The notes beneath the pieces were generated by a model. The model had not been told where the DNA came from and did not search any database. It was given only the letters and a program-made list of their open reading frames with translations. Shown here one piece after another: positions 11,584-24,312 of a DNA stretch of 64,000 bases (the stretch's first letter is position 1; each line of letters begins with the position of its first letter). Location: assembly GCA_021234155.1 (NCBI GenBank), contig JAJEKV010000300.1, positions 62,001-126,000 on the forward strand, given 5' to 3'. The DNA is from Isoetes taiwanensis (Eukaryota; Streptophyta; Lycopodiopsida; Isoetales; Isoetaceae). Both the position numbers and the translations under genes were made by a program.

Positions 11584-11722
11584 TTTGAAAGCTTTTTAGA
11601 AGGTTCAATTGATTGTTTGGGAGCGGTAGGTAAAGAATCTTATTGGTTGAGGAGTACCATTGAAGATAGAGAGCTGCCTAATCCCATATAAATTTTGCAC
11701 TTGAAAAGGTATTTTAAATAAT
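11584..11722 (+). pseudogene. Gypsy integrase C-terminal fragment
   Basis: The frame reads GAVGKESYWLRSTIEDRELP and then HLKRYF after a stop. It matches the C-terminal end of the integrase at 24313-25248 on the other strand (GKAGKDSYWLRDVLDGREL, HLKRYW). Sequence downstream, near 12050-12130, also resembles the region downstream of that integrase (CATTCATAC followed by GCTGCTGCC). This is a remnant of a second copy of the same Gypsy family, cut off just after the Helitron end. It retains only the 3' part. Confidence 0.7.
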
Positions 11723-13499
11723 CCTCACGTTGCTTTGAACATATTAGATTAGATTATTTAAGTAGAATGCATTAGTATAGTTGTTGAGTTGCTGCATAGA
11801 CAAAACTAAAAAGAAAACACAAGAATAAAAGAGAGTCTAATCAGGCTTGATTGTAGTATAAATGTTGCTTTGCTTGTTTGAAGTTAAATAGGCTTAACTT
11901 TAGAAAGATAGTATGTCTCAAAGCATTTCAAGCATGTACTACTAAATCTAACTCAAGTTTAGTGAAGATCATGCAGGTATAGCAGTACAAGGCCAAATAC
12001 TCGAAATCTTGACACTAAAAACTTGGTATTGCCATGCAGGAACATCAGCCACACTCATACATTCATACGCATTCACACTTCACTGTTCCATTCATATCAA
12101 GCTGCTGCCGTCCCTGCCATAACAACCACCTTTTACACTAATGAATACGTCATGATAATCTGCTCAAAGTTGTCCTATCTCTATGCAAACCAACTCTACT
12201 TCACCATTTTTAACCATTCATATCAATTTGCCACTATATCTCCGTATGGCAACTTTATGTTGATTCTAAAGTAAGACTAATTCTGAATATTATAACTTTA
12301 ATTTGGACCCATATTCTGTCTATAATTTGGATGCATATTCTGACTCTAACTTTGATGCTAAATTCTGGTGCTAACAACAGAACATAGAGCCGGTGGTACA
12401 CCGATAATGTCAGTTTTTCTCATTTTTGTTCAGCTTAGTTTATAACAAACTAAGATCTGACTCTAGTACGCCCTTCCTCTTGTAGTGACAAAGATATTGC
12501 ACACAAAATGCAGCTAGTTGACCAGTAGATTCAACTACTCAATTTATATATTATGAATACAGTCAAAGATATGAGTTTTATTTATGCTCGACATTGAACA
12601 TACAGTTGTCACAATTGAGTAAGTAAAAAATGTGATGCTTATCTTCATGGATGACTGAAGAATTTGCAAAAATGCTTGACAAGAGAATGAGCAAAATGTT
12701 CTAAGGCTTCCATGTGCCTGAAATGCAGGATGATTAGATTACTCTTCAACATAAATGATATTGAGTGACAAGTCGCACATTATCTACCTCTAGCTGATCA
12801 TTCTAAACATCTGTCCATAATTGGTCTTCCTATCTCTCTCGCTACCCAGATGATTCAACATCCAACTAAAAGAAAAAAATATCCAAAAGGGACCAGCAAA
12901 CAAGCCAGGATGCGTGACTTATAAGCCTATGAAGCTAGTTGATAAAGTTAGGGATTGGAAAATCTTCCATCACCCCGAGTATAACTTTTCTTGAGGAAAT
13001 CAAGAACAAATGGGGCATGCCAAGAAGCGAGCCACTCTTAAATAGTGAAACAGATGAAAGATTCATGGTCTTTTCCGTGGTGCCAATGGGTATCTCTGAG
13101 TGTAGGGAGAGCTTACCGTGTTTTACTATGCGATCTCAATCTGAAACAACATTGGAATGATCTTGTATGAAACAGTAATTTTCTTCCTCAAATTTATGTA
13201 TTTTCACTTCTGCATGCATGCATCCATGCGCACTGCCTATCCTCACCAGTTTCTAATGCTATACAATGGGAAGTCCTCCCACATTCAATCCAAGCCGTCG
13301 TTTAAGCGCCCTCTTCATATATCCACCTTTTATTTGGTATATATCCAGTTTCCATTAGCACCCACCCAAGCCTTAGGGTTTGCCCTGCACAAAACTAAGC
13401 TTCTCGCGATCCTGTCCTCGCAACACCCTATCCCGGAGTTATATTACAGGGGACAGGAAGTGGAGATGGTGCGGAGTATCTGGGAATTGATTTCACTAC
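11723..13499. other. Gypsy 3' flank and unassigned sequence
   Basis: The first part (to about 12300) appears to be the non-coding 3' region of the Gypsy copy represented by the integrase fragment. The rest has frames at 12939-13160 and 13157-13585 (+) with no recognised domain. I see no gene. Confidence 0.4.
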
Positions 13500-14649
13500 T
13501 AACATGCTGTGGGGTGAGTGTGTGGAGAGGAGAGCCCGTTGGCCGGAAGGCTTTATATGCGCGGCAAAAACGTGTTGCCGGATAGATCTCGTGGATCAGC
13601 GAGGAGAGCACACCTGTTTTAGAGCTTTGGTCGGTCTTTGCCGCTATATGGGGTGGAGGTTTGGGGCCCAGAAGTTAGCAAAAATACATGGGATAGGTTG
13701 GAAAGGGTGTAGAAAGCTTTCTTGACATATAGCCAGGAGTGAAGGACACCGCATCATCGACGATTTTGTTGTATGAGGCCGGGGTTTCGCCTTTACGAAA
13801 GATATCTTGCGCAGCATCTTACTTGCTTCCATAAGGTGGATGGGATGGATGAGCATCGCTTGCCCCCACAGTCGCGGTTGTTAACGGAGGGCCCCCCGTG
13901 ACAAGAGGGTATGGCACGAAAATCGTAAGGGATGGTTTAGGAGGTGGTCTATGGATTACCAGCGGATGGTGGTAACCGGCATTCTCGGCGCGGAATGGGC
14001 AATTGGATGCGGGCTATGCCGCCACCCCGTGGGATGCCTCTACTCTTGTAAAGCCCAAGACAGAGCACTATCACGCGGATTAATCCGGCCTTGAGCATGG
14101 ACCCCATCGGTGCTTGAAAGCACACATCTCAAATTGAAGAAAGCGGAGAGCTATTGCACGCCATAGGGCGGGGGTTCCCATTACCCCGTAATTGAAACAG
14201 TTGGGGGTGAATGGCGCACGGGATCCCCGGGGAGGAAAGGATATGTCGGTGTTGTGAGATGCACGTGATAGAGGATGAGCACCATGCCCTCCAAATGGGC
14301 AATTGCCAAAGATATGCCCATGTCGGCAAAGGCACATCGATCTTAGATGCTCGACACACCGCTACATCGCCATTTGCATCACCTATGGTAGCGGTACGGG
14401 AGCCTACATCCCCGAGATTTCTACCGGCCGACTTGCTCTTTCGGGGCATGGTATTTGAGAGCCTCTCGCTAGGGTTTTCCTCCCAAGTGGGGTTTTTTCA
14501 TCCGGTAGTAGGGTTCTACCGTACTGATTACATTGTTTGTTTTTGGTGTTGGGGTTTTTGGCTTTTTTGCCTGTTCTCTGCATGTACCGTCTCATAGGCC
14601 TCTGGCCTCCGTGGACGTTAAAATAAACTTCCTTCCTTCCTTCCTTCGG
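13500..14649 (+). mobile_element. 5'-truncated jockey-type LINE (reverse transcriptase tail)
   Basis: The C-terminal part of a non-LTR retrotransposon ORF2, in several frames. Near 13646 it reads LYGVEVWGPEVSKNTWDRLE, then a stop and KAFLT, a common motif after the reverse transcriptase of this LINE group. Near 14206-14300 HGIPGEERICRCCEMH and EDEHHAL recall the Cys/His region at the protein end. Multiple stops and frame changes show it is dead. The element ends in the conserved tail motif at 14592-14625 followed by a (CTTC)n tail. The 5' end is not sharply defined. Confidence 0.7.
14592..14649 (+). repeat. LINE 3' end motif with (CTTC)n tail
   Basis: TCATAGGCC, then CCTCCGTGGACGTTAAAA, runs into a CTTC microsatellite (about 14628-14647). 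The same end, with different microsatellites, occurs at 19825-19929 (+) and 22570-22625 (-). A more diverged version ends the LINE at 31326 (-). This marks the 3' terminus of one LINE family whose tail is a simple repeat instead of poly(A). Confidence 0.8.
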
Positions 14650-15252
14650 GCAGCCCAAAAATCGGACAGATCAAAGCGTAATCCAAGGGGAACAAATAAA
14701 AAAAATTCAAGAATGTATAGCGGCAATTTATCGTCTTCTATTAATCCGCTTGACAAGTGGAACTTTGTGTTGGGCCCTAACTAGGGGCTATACCATCCTC
14801 AAGTGTTCTTGTTGGATAGCTGAGAACAGGTTCGTCTCGTCATCTGCCTTTCCTTTGCCCGTTGTTTTAATCATATCCTGTAATGAATGGGATAAGTTAT
14901 CCTTACTGTAGTGTTTGACCACTGTATACTTGCTGCCTGTCTCATTTATGTTGTTAGTACGCATGTTCTATATGCAGGAGTATGTTATGGAAAAGGAAAA
15001 GCCAAGCCTATCGAAATTGCAAAGCTTATCTGAAACTATCAAAATATGATTGATTGATTTATATGGCACAGTATTTACAAATGTCAGGGTGAAACTACTG
15101 ACATGCTGTCAAAATTGTTTTTGTTTACATATCTCTAATCTTTGTATAATGTGGCTCCGAATTTCTGACCACTATTACAACGTATTGTGTTGCCTACTAT
15201 TCATAACACTTTCGCTTATAATTTACAGGATTCAAAACTCTTCTGCTTTAGA
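14650..15252. other. Non-coding, includes likely 3' UTR of the CPBP gene
   Basis: No coding region is supported. The stretch just below 15253 is the likely 3' untranslated region of the minus-strand CPBP gene. I did not find a clear polyadenylation signal that I would defend. Confidence 0.4.
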
Positions 15253-17406
15253 TCAGTTGCTTAGAATACCCTTTTGCTGTTTGCCAACTATCTTTGCTAC
15301 TCTCTGACGTAGCTTCTGCCTATGGAAATGTATACGAAGTAAACCATTACCAACCACGACAATTGAATAAAGGGTGTGAGTGATCATAGGAGCTAAGATG
15401 TTTCCACTCTGAAAGGATCAATAATCTATAGTTAGTCGTGAGATGATGCATGATATGAGCATGTCAATTTATTATCTTACCTGCACCCACTCAAATCCAA
15501 GATATAGAGCTAACAGGGACTCCATAAGGGGAGAGTATATCTTCCTCAATTGTCGCCGTTCGTGCCAAGCTGCAAAAAGAATTAGGTATAATCAACTATG
15601 CACATCCAACAATCGATCCACTAAAAATTGACAGCAATTGACAATTCACCTTCAAAGCATTTTTTGATGTCACGGAAAGCTTTTGGAGTGCATGCCATTG
15701 GGGCTATGACATAAGTAGGGTCTGCCAATCCACACCGTTATGGAGTTAGCTGAATGAAAAAATAGTATCACAAAACATATATCTTTGGCACTAAGGAACT
15801 TAGCAAAAGCTAATGCAATAATGTCTACAGGATATGAATATATTAACGTGTGAAATCAATGATTCAATTTTTGCATGCCTTTCCTAGATCTCTGGCTTCC
15901 ACATGGTTCTCATTCAATCCAAATTACGACTAATAAAGAAACCAAATGAAATAAACCAAAATATATCTACAAGCTCTAGTACCTCGAGGAGATGATAGCA
16001 TATAGTACATAGAACCAGTCAAAGCAGCTGATAAAATAGCTGCAAATGTCTGAGCAAAGGGTAGAAATAAGGGCAGCATTGAAGTCTGCATCACACAGGC
16101 AAGATTATAGCAGTTTGGATAAATCTCTATCTAGAGACAAAACTTACTTACCAATGAAGAGAGACCTTGTTTTGTCTCTTCCAGTCCAGTACCACTCATT
16201 TGTATAGCATGAGCTAGTCCACCCTAAATGAACAAATTACATGAATTAACAATTTATATGCATCGACTTAGTACGCTATTGTTGCATACAATTTATTTGC
16301 ATTTCAAACCTGGATTGCAACTCTGAAAAACAACTCTTCAGCCAAAGCCCCTGCTATGACTACAAGGAAAAACTGCCAAGAAAACAAATGCTGTTCATGC
16401 TTTGTTTTGCATTGAAACAATTTTAATTTAAGTTACTTAAATACCTGCCATGGTCCCATGCCATAAAAAAAGTCCATGAGTTCCTCATCTTCGACATCTC
16501 TCAAGGCTCTTGCAGGTGGCCAATTCTTGACAACCTCATCCTGATCAAATTCAGATGTTTCTCTTAAAAATTATACAAAGCAGCTCATGGCCCAGGAAAT
16601 TCATTTTGCCCATATTTACTCACATCAAGAATGAAGAGCAGTAGCATCATTGGCGGGACAGCATATCCCAGCCCAATCATTACAGCATCAGTGCATAACT
16701 GGAATCCGCCCCAGCAATCCACGCCTGTAAAGGTGCACATGGCACTGCCTGCAACCGCTAGTCCTCCATATAAACCTGACTATCAACCACATATTAGCTT
16801 TCAAGCTGCTTTTGTAATATTTAAATTAAAGCCAGATACCAAATAAACAGATCCATTTCTATTCAAATTCAAGATCCATACCAAGGGCATAAAGAACTCT
16901 GAAAGCCAAGTTCGATGGATCAGAAAGGTAATCAGATTCTGCAGGGGAATTGTGGATAAGGTGCTCCCTCCATTTTGCACCCTGAAGCCATGAATATCAA
17001 CTCCGAGGACAAAAAGATCATGTGTGGGGGAGGGGGGGTAACTTACCTCGAGAGCGTGCATGTCTCCGGTGTCTATGGTGGTGCGTTTCTCTTCCGCATA
17101 ATCAGGTCCGGAACGCAGGGCACTGACAGGTTCTAGTCTGAAAACATTTCTTGCTTCCGTCCCACAGCTTGGAAGTCGTCCTGATGAAAAGAAGCTCCTC
17201 TTTATCTGACACCTCCTGTCCCTATGAGACCCAAGACATCCAAGTCTATGTAATTCATCGTTCAGACATGCAAAGCAATTAACAACATGCTTTGAGGCAA
17301 CTAAGCTCCAAGAGGAATCTTGCTTTGCGCGAATCTCTTGACTTTTATTACAATGAAATGGGTTCTTAGAAATTCCCAAACTGTCTACTACTCGGCATGC
17401 TGCCAT
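15253..17406 (-). CDS. Predicted plastid CPBP/CAAX-type intramembrane protease, ten exons
   Basis: CPBP (Abi/Rce1-like) proteins are membrane metalloproteases. Plant members are mostly plastid-targeted. Exons on the minus strand are 17406-17047, 16981-16882, 16775-16624, 16540-16445, 16372-16310, 16223-16152, 16085-15983, 15721-15650, 15569-15481 and 15408-15253. All introns are GT-AG, phases agree, and the total is 1263 nt, giving 420 residues plus TGA. The first exon (120 aa) is Ser/Arg/Lys-rich and suits a transit peptide. Motif 1, EELFFR (E248, E249, R253), lies in the hydrophobic stretch FFLVVIAGALAEELFFRVAI. A later His (H380 in APMITHTLY) fits the third motif. I find no clear FxxxH second motif. 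The C-terminal LAPMITHTLYSIVVVGNGL region and the YLGFEWVQ stretch recall Arabidopsis SNOWY COTYLEDON 4-type proteins, from memory. The start at 17406 is the first Met of the open frame. This is the one intact gene in the window. Confidence 0.88.
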
Positions 17407-17563
17407 GGCCTTTTAGTATAAAGGAGCAGCACAAAATATCAGATTATTTCACATGAGAATAATCTCTTCAATACTACTTCTTGTTGCTTAATGCATCGTC
17501 GATTGCAGGAGAAGAGGCTAAAATACACACCGTGATATAAGAGATCCTCTTCTTATATGCAAA

Positions 17564-17713
17564 ATGGAGGCAGTATTTGAGGCCGCCATAGCCACCTCCG
17601 TCGGCCAAAGCAAGTGGACTGAAGATTTAGAGTGTCAGGGACCGCTTGCAATTGCCATTTCAGACGGAAATTTGGATGGTAGCAGCTTATCGAAACGCAA
17701 TCGCGGTTTTTGA
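17564..17713 (+). other. Short frame divergent from the CPBP gene
   Basis: An ATG at 17564 opens a 49-codon frame (MEAVFEAAIATSVGQSKWTE and onward) about 160 bp upstream of the CPBP start, on the opposite strand. A possible donor (GGATGGTAGC) lies inside it. It could be the first exon of a divergent gene or a chance frame. No downstream exon was found. Confidence 0.2.
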
Positions 17714-18992
17714 TCTGCATCGCTATTCTTCCAAGATCCGACGGGAAAGATGAAGAGTTCGGATATTGTTGCGTTTAAAGTTGGCCACGTGGTCAGAAAA
17801 TAACACATGCGTCTAACAAATATCATGGTCACCATTCCTGTCCATGTATATGTGGTGCGTACGTGCGACCCATGTGTTTGAACGAGGGACCCAAATCCAC
17901 CCATTCTAGAATGCATCTAAATCTTGTAATATTCCACGCTCACGTTGCTATCAACCTATTCTTACTTGCAACCCAAAAACCTAGGCCTAGCATCGAAGGC
18001 ATTTAATTAGGTATCATTCAACTCTCAAGTCCCTTAACACACGTCCTCGTGTTTACACGGTCAGATTTAATCTGGATCGTTGCCCTGACACTTGTTACTA
18101 GCTAATAACATGGCTGGGGTTGAAAGTTTCGGGAGATGTCTTGTAACACTCTAGGGAATTCCTTCGCCCTGTTCCCACAAATCTCATAACACACTAGGGA
18201 TTTCCATTTCCTCTGTTCTGCCAAAGCTCCAACAGCCTGGCTTTGTAAATAAGGCATAAACCCAAAAAGAAAGGGAAAGCAAGGAAGGTCCTTGCCGAGG
18301 ATTTCTTACGGCAAGCCTTTTCCGGTGAAGCCGCTTCAGCAAAGCTCGATAGCTGCAATCCCTCAAGCTCGCGTGAAGCTCTGAAATCCCGAAATCTCTG
18401 AATCTCTGAATCTAAAATCTGAATCCGGAATAGGTCTGCCCAAGCATCAAATGCATGTGGTCCAACTTGCCAGAATCTGAAGAAAACAAACCCTTAACCT
18501 AGCCGAAATGCAAGCTTCAATGACTGAAGCTTTCAACAGAGCTTTGTCATCGGAACAGAGCAGTGTAAACCTTCGGACCAGTGCATTAAGGGAGTGGCCC
18601 TCGGGCATTACCTCAAAATAAATAAATAAATAAATAAATAAATCGACATGGCCAAAATGGCTCGGTCGTGCTGCGCATGCCTTCGCCATTTTGGCCATGC
18701 CTCAATCTTTTTTCCCGGCAACGCCATCTGGCCAGGGCATTATCTACACCATAACACCGGTGTTATAATACCTCAAGATTGCAGTCCCTATACCATACTC
18801 TTACACCACATCATAGAGCAGTGCATGATTTCACCCTATGCACTTCACATTTCCACTTCATCTTTTTAGTACTTGGATTGTTGCATATTGTATAGTTATT
18901 GAAGGTCTTGAGGAGTGATTGATTTTTCCTACATTACATTGGCAAATGCCTTTTTCAAAATTTTGGTTGAAGAAAAAGTTTTCCATCAGAAA

Positions 18993-19026
<34 letters not shown>

Positions 19027-19744
19027 AAGCATTGGTCTCAAGGATCTTATCTAAAGCCACTTAAATATCTAGGGGTCGGGAAGATATTATTACGGCATCA
19101 AGCCTACAATAGAAACAGGTGGACGAAAGGAGAAACATTTATATAAAGAATAGAATGACGTTGAAGCTAATAAAAGAAAAGCCTTTATATCCACAAACAT
19201 TTTTTGCTATATGCTATATTTGTTTGCTATAGTTCGTGATCCATCCCTTCCTCATGCATTTGGGGTGGTTGTTTGCAGCAGTCTCACAAACAGGGCACTG
19301 GAGTTGAAGCTCTTGGCTCTGGCAATTATTTGCATTCCGAGGAGTCTAGGCACTTTGTTTTCAGGGCCGACAGCCATAGTTCCGATTTGTGAAAAAAATG
19401 GAGATGCTCTGTTTTTAGGTTTTTAAAAAATAAAAAAGTAAAAATACAGCCACGCTTCGCGTTTTGTATCGAAAAAGAAAAATTTGTAACTTTTTGTTTT
19501 GGTGTGTTATTGGATTTGTACTATAATTAATAATTCATATATTATTCATGAACTTGTCCATGTTTTTTGAAATTTGATTTATTTTTCCAAAAAAAAATCC
19601 CCCATACCAAAATAAGAATATACAAATATTAAAAATTTATATAAACATCACCAAAGTACTTAAATAAATATTATAAGTGTTCTCATAGGGCCTTCATGCT
19701 TATTACTGCTAAGGTGCTAAGCATGCTTATTACTGCTAAGGTTT
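17714..19744. other. No gene; simple repeats and a small inverted repeat
   Basis: Contents are an (AAAT)n tract at about 18614-18642, an inverted repeat ATGGCCAAAATGGC / GCCATTTTGGCCAT at 18648-18699 next to it, and a long T-run at about 18999-19023. The (AAAT)n tract following non-repetitive DNA could be another retroelement tail. No supported coding sequence. Confidence 0.5.
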
Positions 19745-19929
19745 TTCCCTCGAAAACCTTCTTGAGTGGGGTTTTTAATCCTTGTCGATGTCACGATTGC
19801 TGCTCTCTTTTTGTTTGGGTCCCATAGGCCAATTGGTCTCCGTGGACGCTAAAAACCTATTCTATTCTATTCTATTCTATTCTATTCTATTCTATTCTAT
19901 TCTATTCTATTCTATTCTATTCTATTCTT
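19745..19929 (+). mobile_element. LINE 3' fragment with (TATTC)n tail
   Basis: The stretch carries CCCATAGGCCAATTGG, then TCTCCGTGGACGCTAAAA, leading directly into about 14 copies of TATTC (19858-19929). Upstream GTGGGGTTTTTAATCC at about 19767 parallels AGTGGGGTTTTTTCATCC upstream of the tail at 14592. It is a strongly 5'-truncated copy of the same LINE family with a different pentanucleotide tail. The 5' boundary is approximate. Confidence 0.75.
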
Positions 19930-22555
19930 CAAAATGCTTGTTAGGAGATAAATATGGAACAACAAATTATGAATGGCCTTGTGTTGGTACGTAAAGCAAC
20001 TTATCTTCAATTCAGACCTCTTGTCCAGTCAAGCAATGACGCGTGACAAAGTTCTTTCTCTGAATTTCACATCATCTTATCCTTCGATCTATATTTTTTC
20101 CTTTTACGTTTCTTGGTATGCCCACCCTCTTTCTTCCATTCAACCTAGTTTTTCCCAAGCATGTGTTAGTTACTGCCACTTGTTGCTATCTCTTTTATTT
20201 GTCTATAAGGTTCTGTACTAAAGGCTTACATTTTGCATGTGTTACTGCTAGTTGTTGCTATGTCTTTTTTATTTGTCTATAAGGTTTTGTACTAAAGGTT
20301 TATTCTATTTTTTTACATAAGGTTTTTTAATTTACATTTTTTCTTTAATGTAAGTCCATATGTGGATCAAGTGAAGCATGCATGCAATCAATGGATTGCT
20401 CTCGAGTCACGTTGTAATAATTTGTGCTATAATATTATGGAAGCAAAATGTCTATAAATTATGGTGTCTGATGAAGTCGGATCTAATTATATACGTAGAA
20501 AGCTATTTCCTTTTCAAAATTTCTTTATATTTCACAATGTATCACGATTATATTTTTGCAAAAGGAATAATGATTTTCTCCAATGGCATGGAAATTATAT
20601 AGAATCATCAAAATTGGTCCGCGAAATTAAAACAAAAAAATAGAAAATGGGATTTCAAATTAATTGCGTAGCCATTTTTAAGGGATTCTTGACAATTTTC
20701 TGTATTAAGGATTAGATCATAACTTCTTAAAATGAAGCGTAGAACGACAAGGAGCATAAGATATAAAAGGTGTAATGCGACGTTGTCTTTTAAAAAATTC
20801 ACGTATGGCTTCCACGCAGGATTTGGCATGTGGAGGTCCATGTAAGGGAAGAGGATTGGCAAAAATGAAAAGCTAGGCTAGCATTATAATAAATTTTTGA
20901 ATTTGGCATGCATCCCAATGTTGAAGGTGTTCCTGGCAAAACCTTCAACATCAGTGGTTTAGAACCTCCAGGTTGCTTAAGGCAACCATTCTGTGTGGAA
21001 AAATCCCAAGTAGAAAACTCAAATAATAATTTTTGACCACTTTCCCTAAAGAGGAAAAAGTCTGCCTTGCAAGAAATAGATGTCAAATGCAAATCAGAGT
21101 GAGGCTGCTTGTGATTTTTGATGCTAGAGCTGCTTAAGGCCCTAAAGGATTTCAATCAATGCAAACCACCCAAAAGTGCACTTCTGACCGGGTCAAGATT
21201 TGGTCAATATCCCTGGCAGAGAGTGAAATTTTGTTACTCGATAAAGGCATCTCCTTTTTGGCATTTGAAGCTTGGATCTTCTCTCAAGATGTACAACACA
21301 CAATGGTCAAGCATGCCCTTTGCCAAGAGATATGCTAATTTTTGGAAACTTGAGTTTAGGTCCTCGACCGGTGTCACAAATTATGAGCAAACAAGCAAAT
21401 CTTGAAATTTGTCGATGCTTGAGTGTTCTATATGCCTTTTGGAATAGATACCTATGCTAAGTATGACTTTGCAAGTGAAAGGATGCAAATCACCCAAGGG
21501 AAATGCAAGTATGAACTCGTATGAGTAGATGATTGATCTAGTTATGCAAGTGCCAATTTTTTTCAAAAAATTATGCAGGCGCTTTGATCATCGTTAACAT
21601 ATGCTATAGATGCTTACATGCTACAACCTTTGCTATTTTTCTCATGCTTGAATGCAAGGGTCAACTGTTATCTCTTCATCATGCCTAACACAAAGTCAAC
21701 AGAGATCATTCACAAATGTTTCAACAAGGATCGGATTTTCATTCACCAAAGAATCACACAGCAAGTAATGTTAATCCCAAGCTCAATGTCTTGGGCACAG
21801 GATCAAATAAGGTACACAGTCAGGTCATTCACAGAAATTGTCAATAATTCATGCATAAGCTCATATGTGGAAGGCAAATTCAAGCTCAAGATCTCGGAAC
21901 CGGTCTTTCTTCAAAGTCTTCGATCCGTTCTTCGCCTCAAAGCCCTCAACAAAAACTCTGAGCTATTTTTTCCCTTTTCAAATCCCCTGTTCAGTTCTGT
22001 TCTTGGTAAATTTGGGCTAGATTTTTGCTTTTTAGTTTGTCTAATGAATTCTTGATGTAATACAGGCCGATCCGATGCCTTAGGGTCATGATTGTGTGGT
22101 TGATTCGGGTAAATTGCCGGATCTTGGCATTTCTACAGATTAGGGTTCTTGGCAAAACAGCTCGAGATATCCCACAGGCAAAAAATAAAAGGGAGGACCA
22201 AGGTATATAAGAAATAACAAATTCAATATTATTAATAATTAACGTGCTATATCCACGTGGGCCTCGGTACCTCTACCGCCCCACACGCCCGGGTATACCA
22301 CGTGGCGGGGGGTGATTGGACGGGGAATCTAGGCTTGGGGGGGGATAGATAGGAAATTTTTTTTGCAAAATATAACTGGCACATTTCCCAAGAAATCAAA
22401 TATGAAGGCCCAAATGAACATATTTTTGAAATTTCTTTTTTGCAAAAAGAATCTTTTTTATGCTATCCATGATGAAGGAATCTTTTTTGCAAAATCAGAT
22501 TTTTTATTTTTGGCTAAAAATGAGCATGGAAATAGTGAGGTGGCAAGTAAGCAAT
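19930..22555. other. No recognisable gene
   Basis: The longest frame is 21618-22055 (+, 145 codons), without recognised motifs. Two CACGTG boxes lie close together at about 22254 and 22299 in a GC-rich patch (22250-22345). I cannot assign a promoter to them. Nothing else is supported. Confidence 0.4.
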
Positions 22556-22639
22556 ATGAGTTGGTAGGAAGGAAGGAAGGAAGGAAGTATATTTTAACGT
22601 CCACGGAGGCCAACTGGCCTATGAGATGAGTTGGTAGGA
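22556..22639 (-). mobile_element. 56-bp LINE tail insertion with 14-bp target-site duplication
   Basis: ATGAGTTGGTAGGA occurs at 22556-22569 and again at 22626-22639. Between them are 56 bp (22570-22625). On the minus strand these read CATAGGCC, CCTCCGTGGACGTTAAAA and a CTTC microsatellite. This is the 3' terminus of the LINE family seen at 14592, inserted with almost all of the element missing. The duplication proves mobilisation and fixes the element's 3' end. Confidence 0.88.
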
Positions 22640-24312
22640 TGAGGATGACGTGGCAAATAGGGATGACGAGGTGGCAAACAACTTGGCAAGGAATATTTTT
22701 TCTAGTCAAAACATGTGATAAGATGGAGATGATGAGTGTGACATGTGGATGATGATGTGGAGGTGTTGGTGATGATGTGGCAAGATAACATGTCACCTTT
22801 ATGAACTCAAACAACTATTGAAGAATTTTTTAGTAGAGTGGAGTTTTCAATGGGGTGACACCACGTGTGTGATGTGACATGACAATGAAGATGATATGTA
22901 AGATGACTTGGCCATTTTTGAGTGATGACATGGGTCAATTTCGGTGTCAATGTATATAATTTGCATCCTTTACGCAAATTTTTTACTTTTGTTGCCTCCT
23001 TTAGGAATTTGGCACTTTCTCTCACCATTTGACTTCTAATGAGAGAGTTTGACTCTAGACCATGGGTATGGCCAAGTCAAGTGGAAATTTTGCTTTTTAC
23101 AAGGGCATGTGGGTGTGTGTAATGTGAATGACATATGAAAGAAAAGTCTTGACTAGAAAAAATCTTCTAGGCCAATTTGCCTTAGGAAGTGTAAGCTTGG
23201 CAAGAAACTTGGGGTTACATGAGCATTTTCATGGCAAAGGATATGGAAGGCTTGAGATGGAGATCATGGATCATAGTTATGCCAAGAACTCAAATGTAAA
23301 CATCACATACCAAGAACTCTTCAAGGGGTCTTCAAATCTTCAAAGTTGTCTTACTTGAATCACCTTCCTTAGCATGCTTGTGTGATCCTTCATGAATGTC
23401 CTCACCTTGGTCTTCAAGTCTCCACTTCATGATGTGCAAAGATGCATTATCTTAATATGAATTGTGCTTGTGTATTTGTGTTCAAATCCAAGTCTTAGCA
23501 TGAGTAAATCACATTGTGTCTTTCTCTTCTATCTTTGCCATAGCATGGTGACATCATATAAACAAAAAAAAACGGTGGTCCCCGGCCTCTTGTCTTTTGC
23601 CAATGATAAAGTAGAATTCCAGCAAGTTGCCAATATGGAAGTACGTTTGGCAGCTTAATGACCCTGCAATGGATTGAAAAGGATGGTGATGGTTGATGTT
23701 CAAAATGGTGTGAAATATGAACATGAATGGAAACTGCAAATGAACCTGCATGACAAGTATGATAATTAGTAGAGCATATGAGCTGCTGGATGGAAATGTG
23801 ACAGCAGCCTAGTGGATTTGGTGGAAAAGAATGATGATTTCAAGTGTCTTATGTGAATCAAGGGCAACTCTTGTACGAAATCAATGTGGAATAAATGCCT
23901 TAGGGTGCAAATGCATGTGGAAAAAGATCTATTAGCATAATGAGCTACTGTTATGGTGGGGATGGCAGCAGCCATAGAGATGAAAATAAATGGAGTGAAG
24001 TGTATGAATGTGAGATATATGACTGCAAATCCAGATGCTCCTGCATGGAATTCAGAACTTTAAGCAAAAAAGTATCTGATTTGAACTTTGAATAAGTTGA
24101 CACCTGCACAAATCTCACAGTTTTTGCATTATAGTGGAAGCCTCAAATTCAAAACTTAATTTAAGCAACTACTTGAATTGAAAACACATACCATCTACCA
24201 AATACTCCTGCATTGTTTTTTGCCTTTTCTTCTTTTTCTTTTTTGGCTTTTTGCAATCTCAGCCAATCAAAAGCAAATTAAATTAGCCTACCTACAAATT
24301 CTAAATGATCTT
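22640..24312. other. Likely 3' non-coding part or LTR of the minus-strand Gypsy element
   Basis: Sequence downstream (minus sense) of the integrase stop at 24313. GATGACGTGGCA-like words recur at 22640-22900. Part of it (about 23960-24040) resembles 12050-12130, downstream of the other integrase copy. I could not define an LTR pair. No gene. Confidence 0.35.

Noticed and set aside
16801-17046. C-terminal half of the 201-codon minus-strand frame ending at 16801
   Set aside because: A consensus GT donor at 17046 and an acceptor before 16981 give an in-phase splice into the CPBP gene. The read-through part is intron and shifted exon 2.
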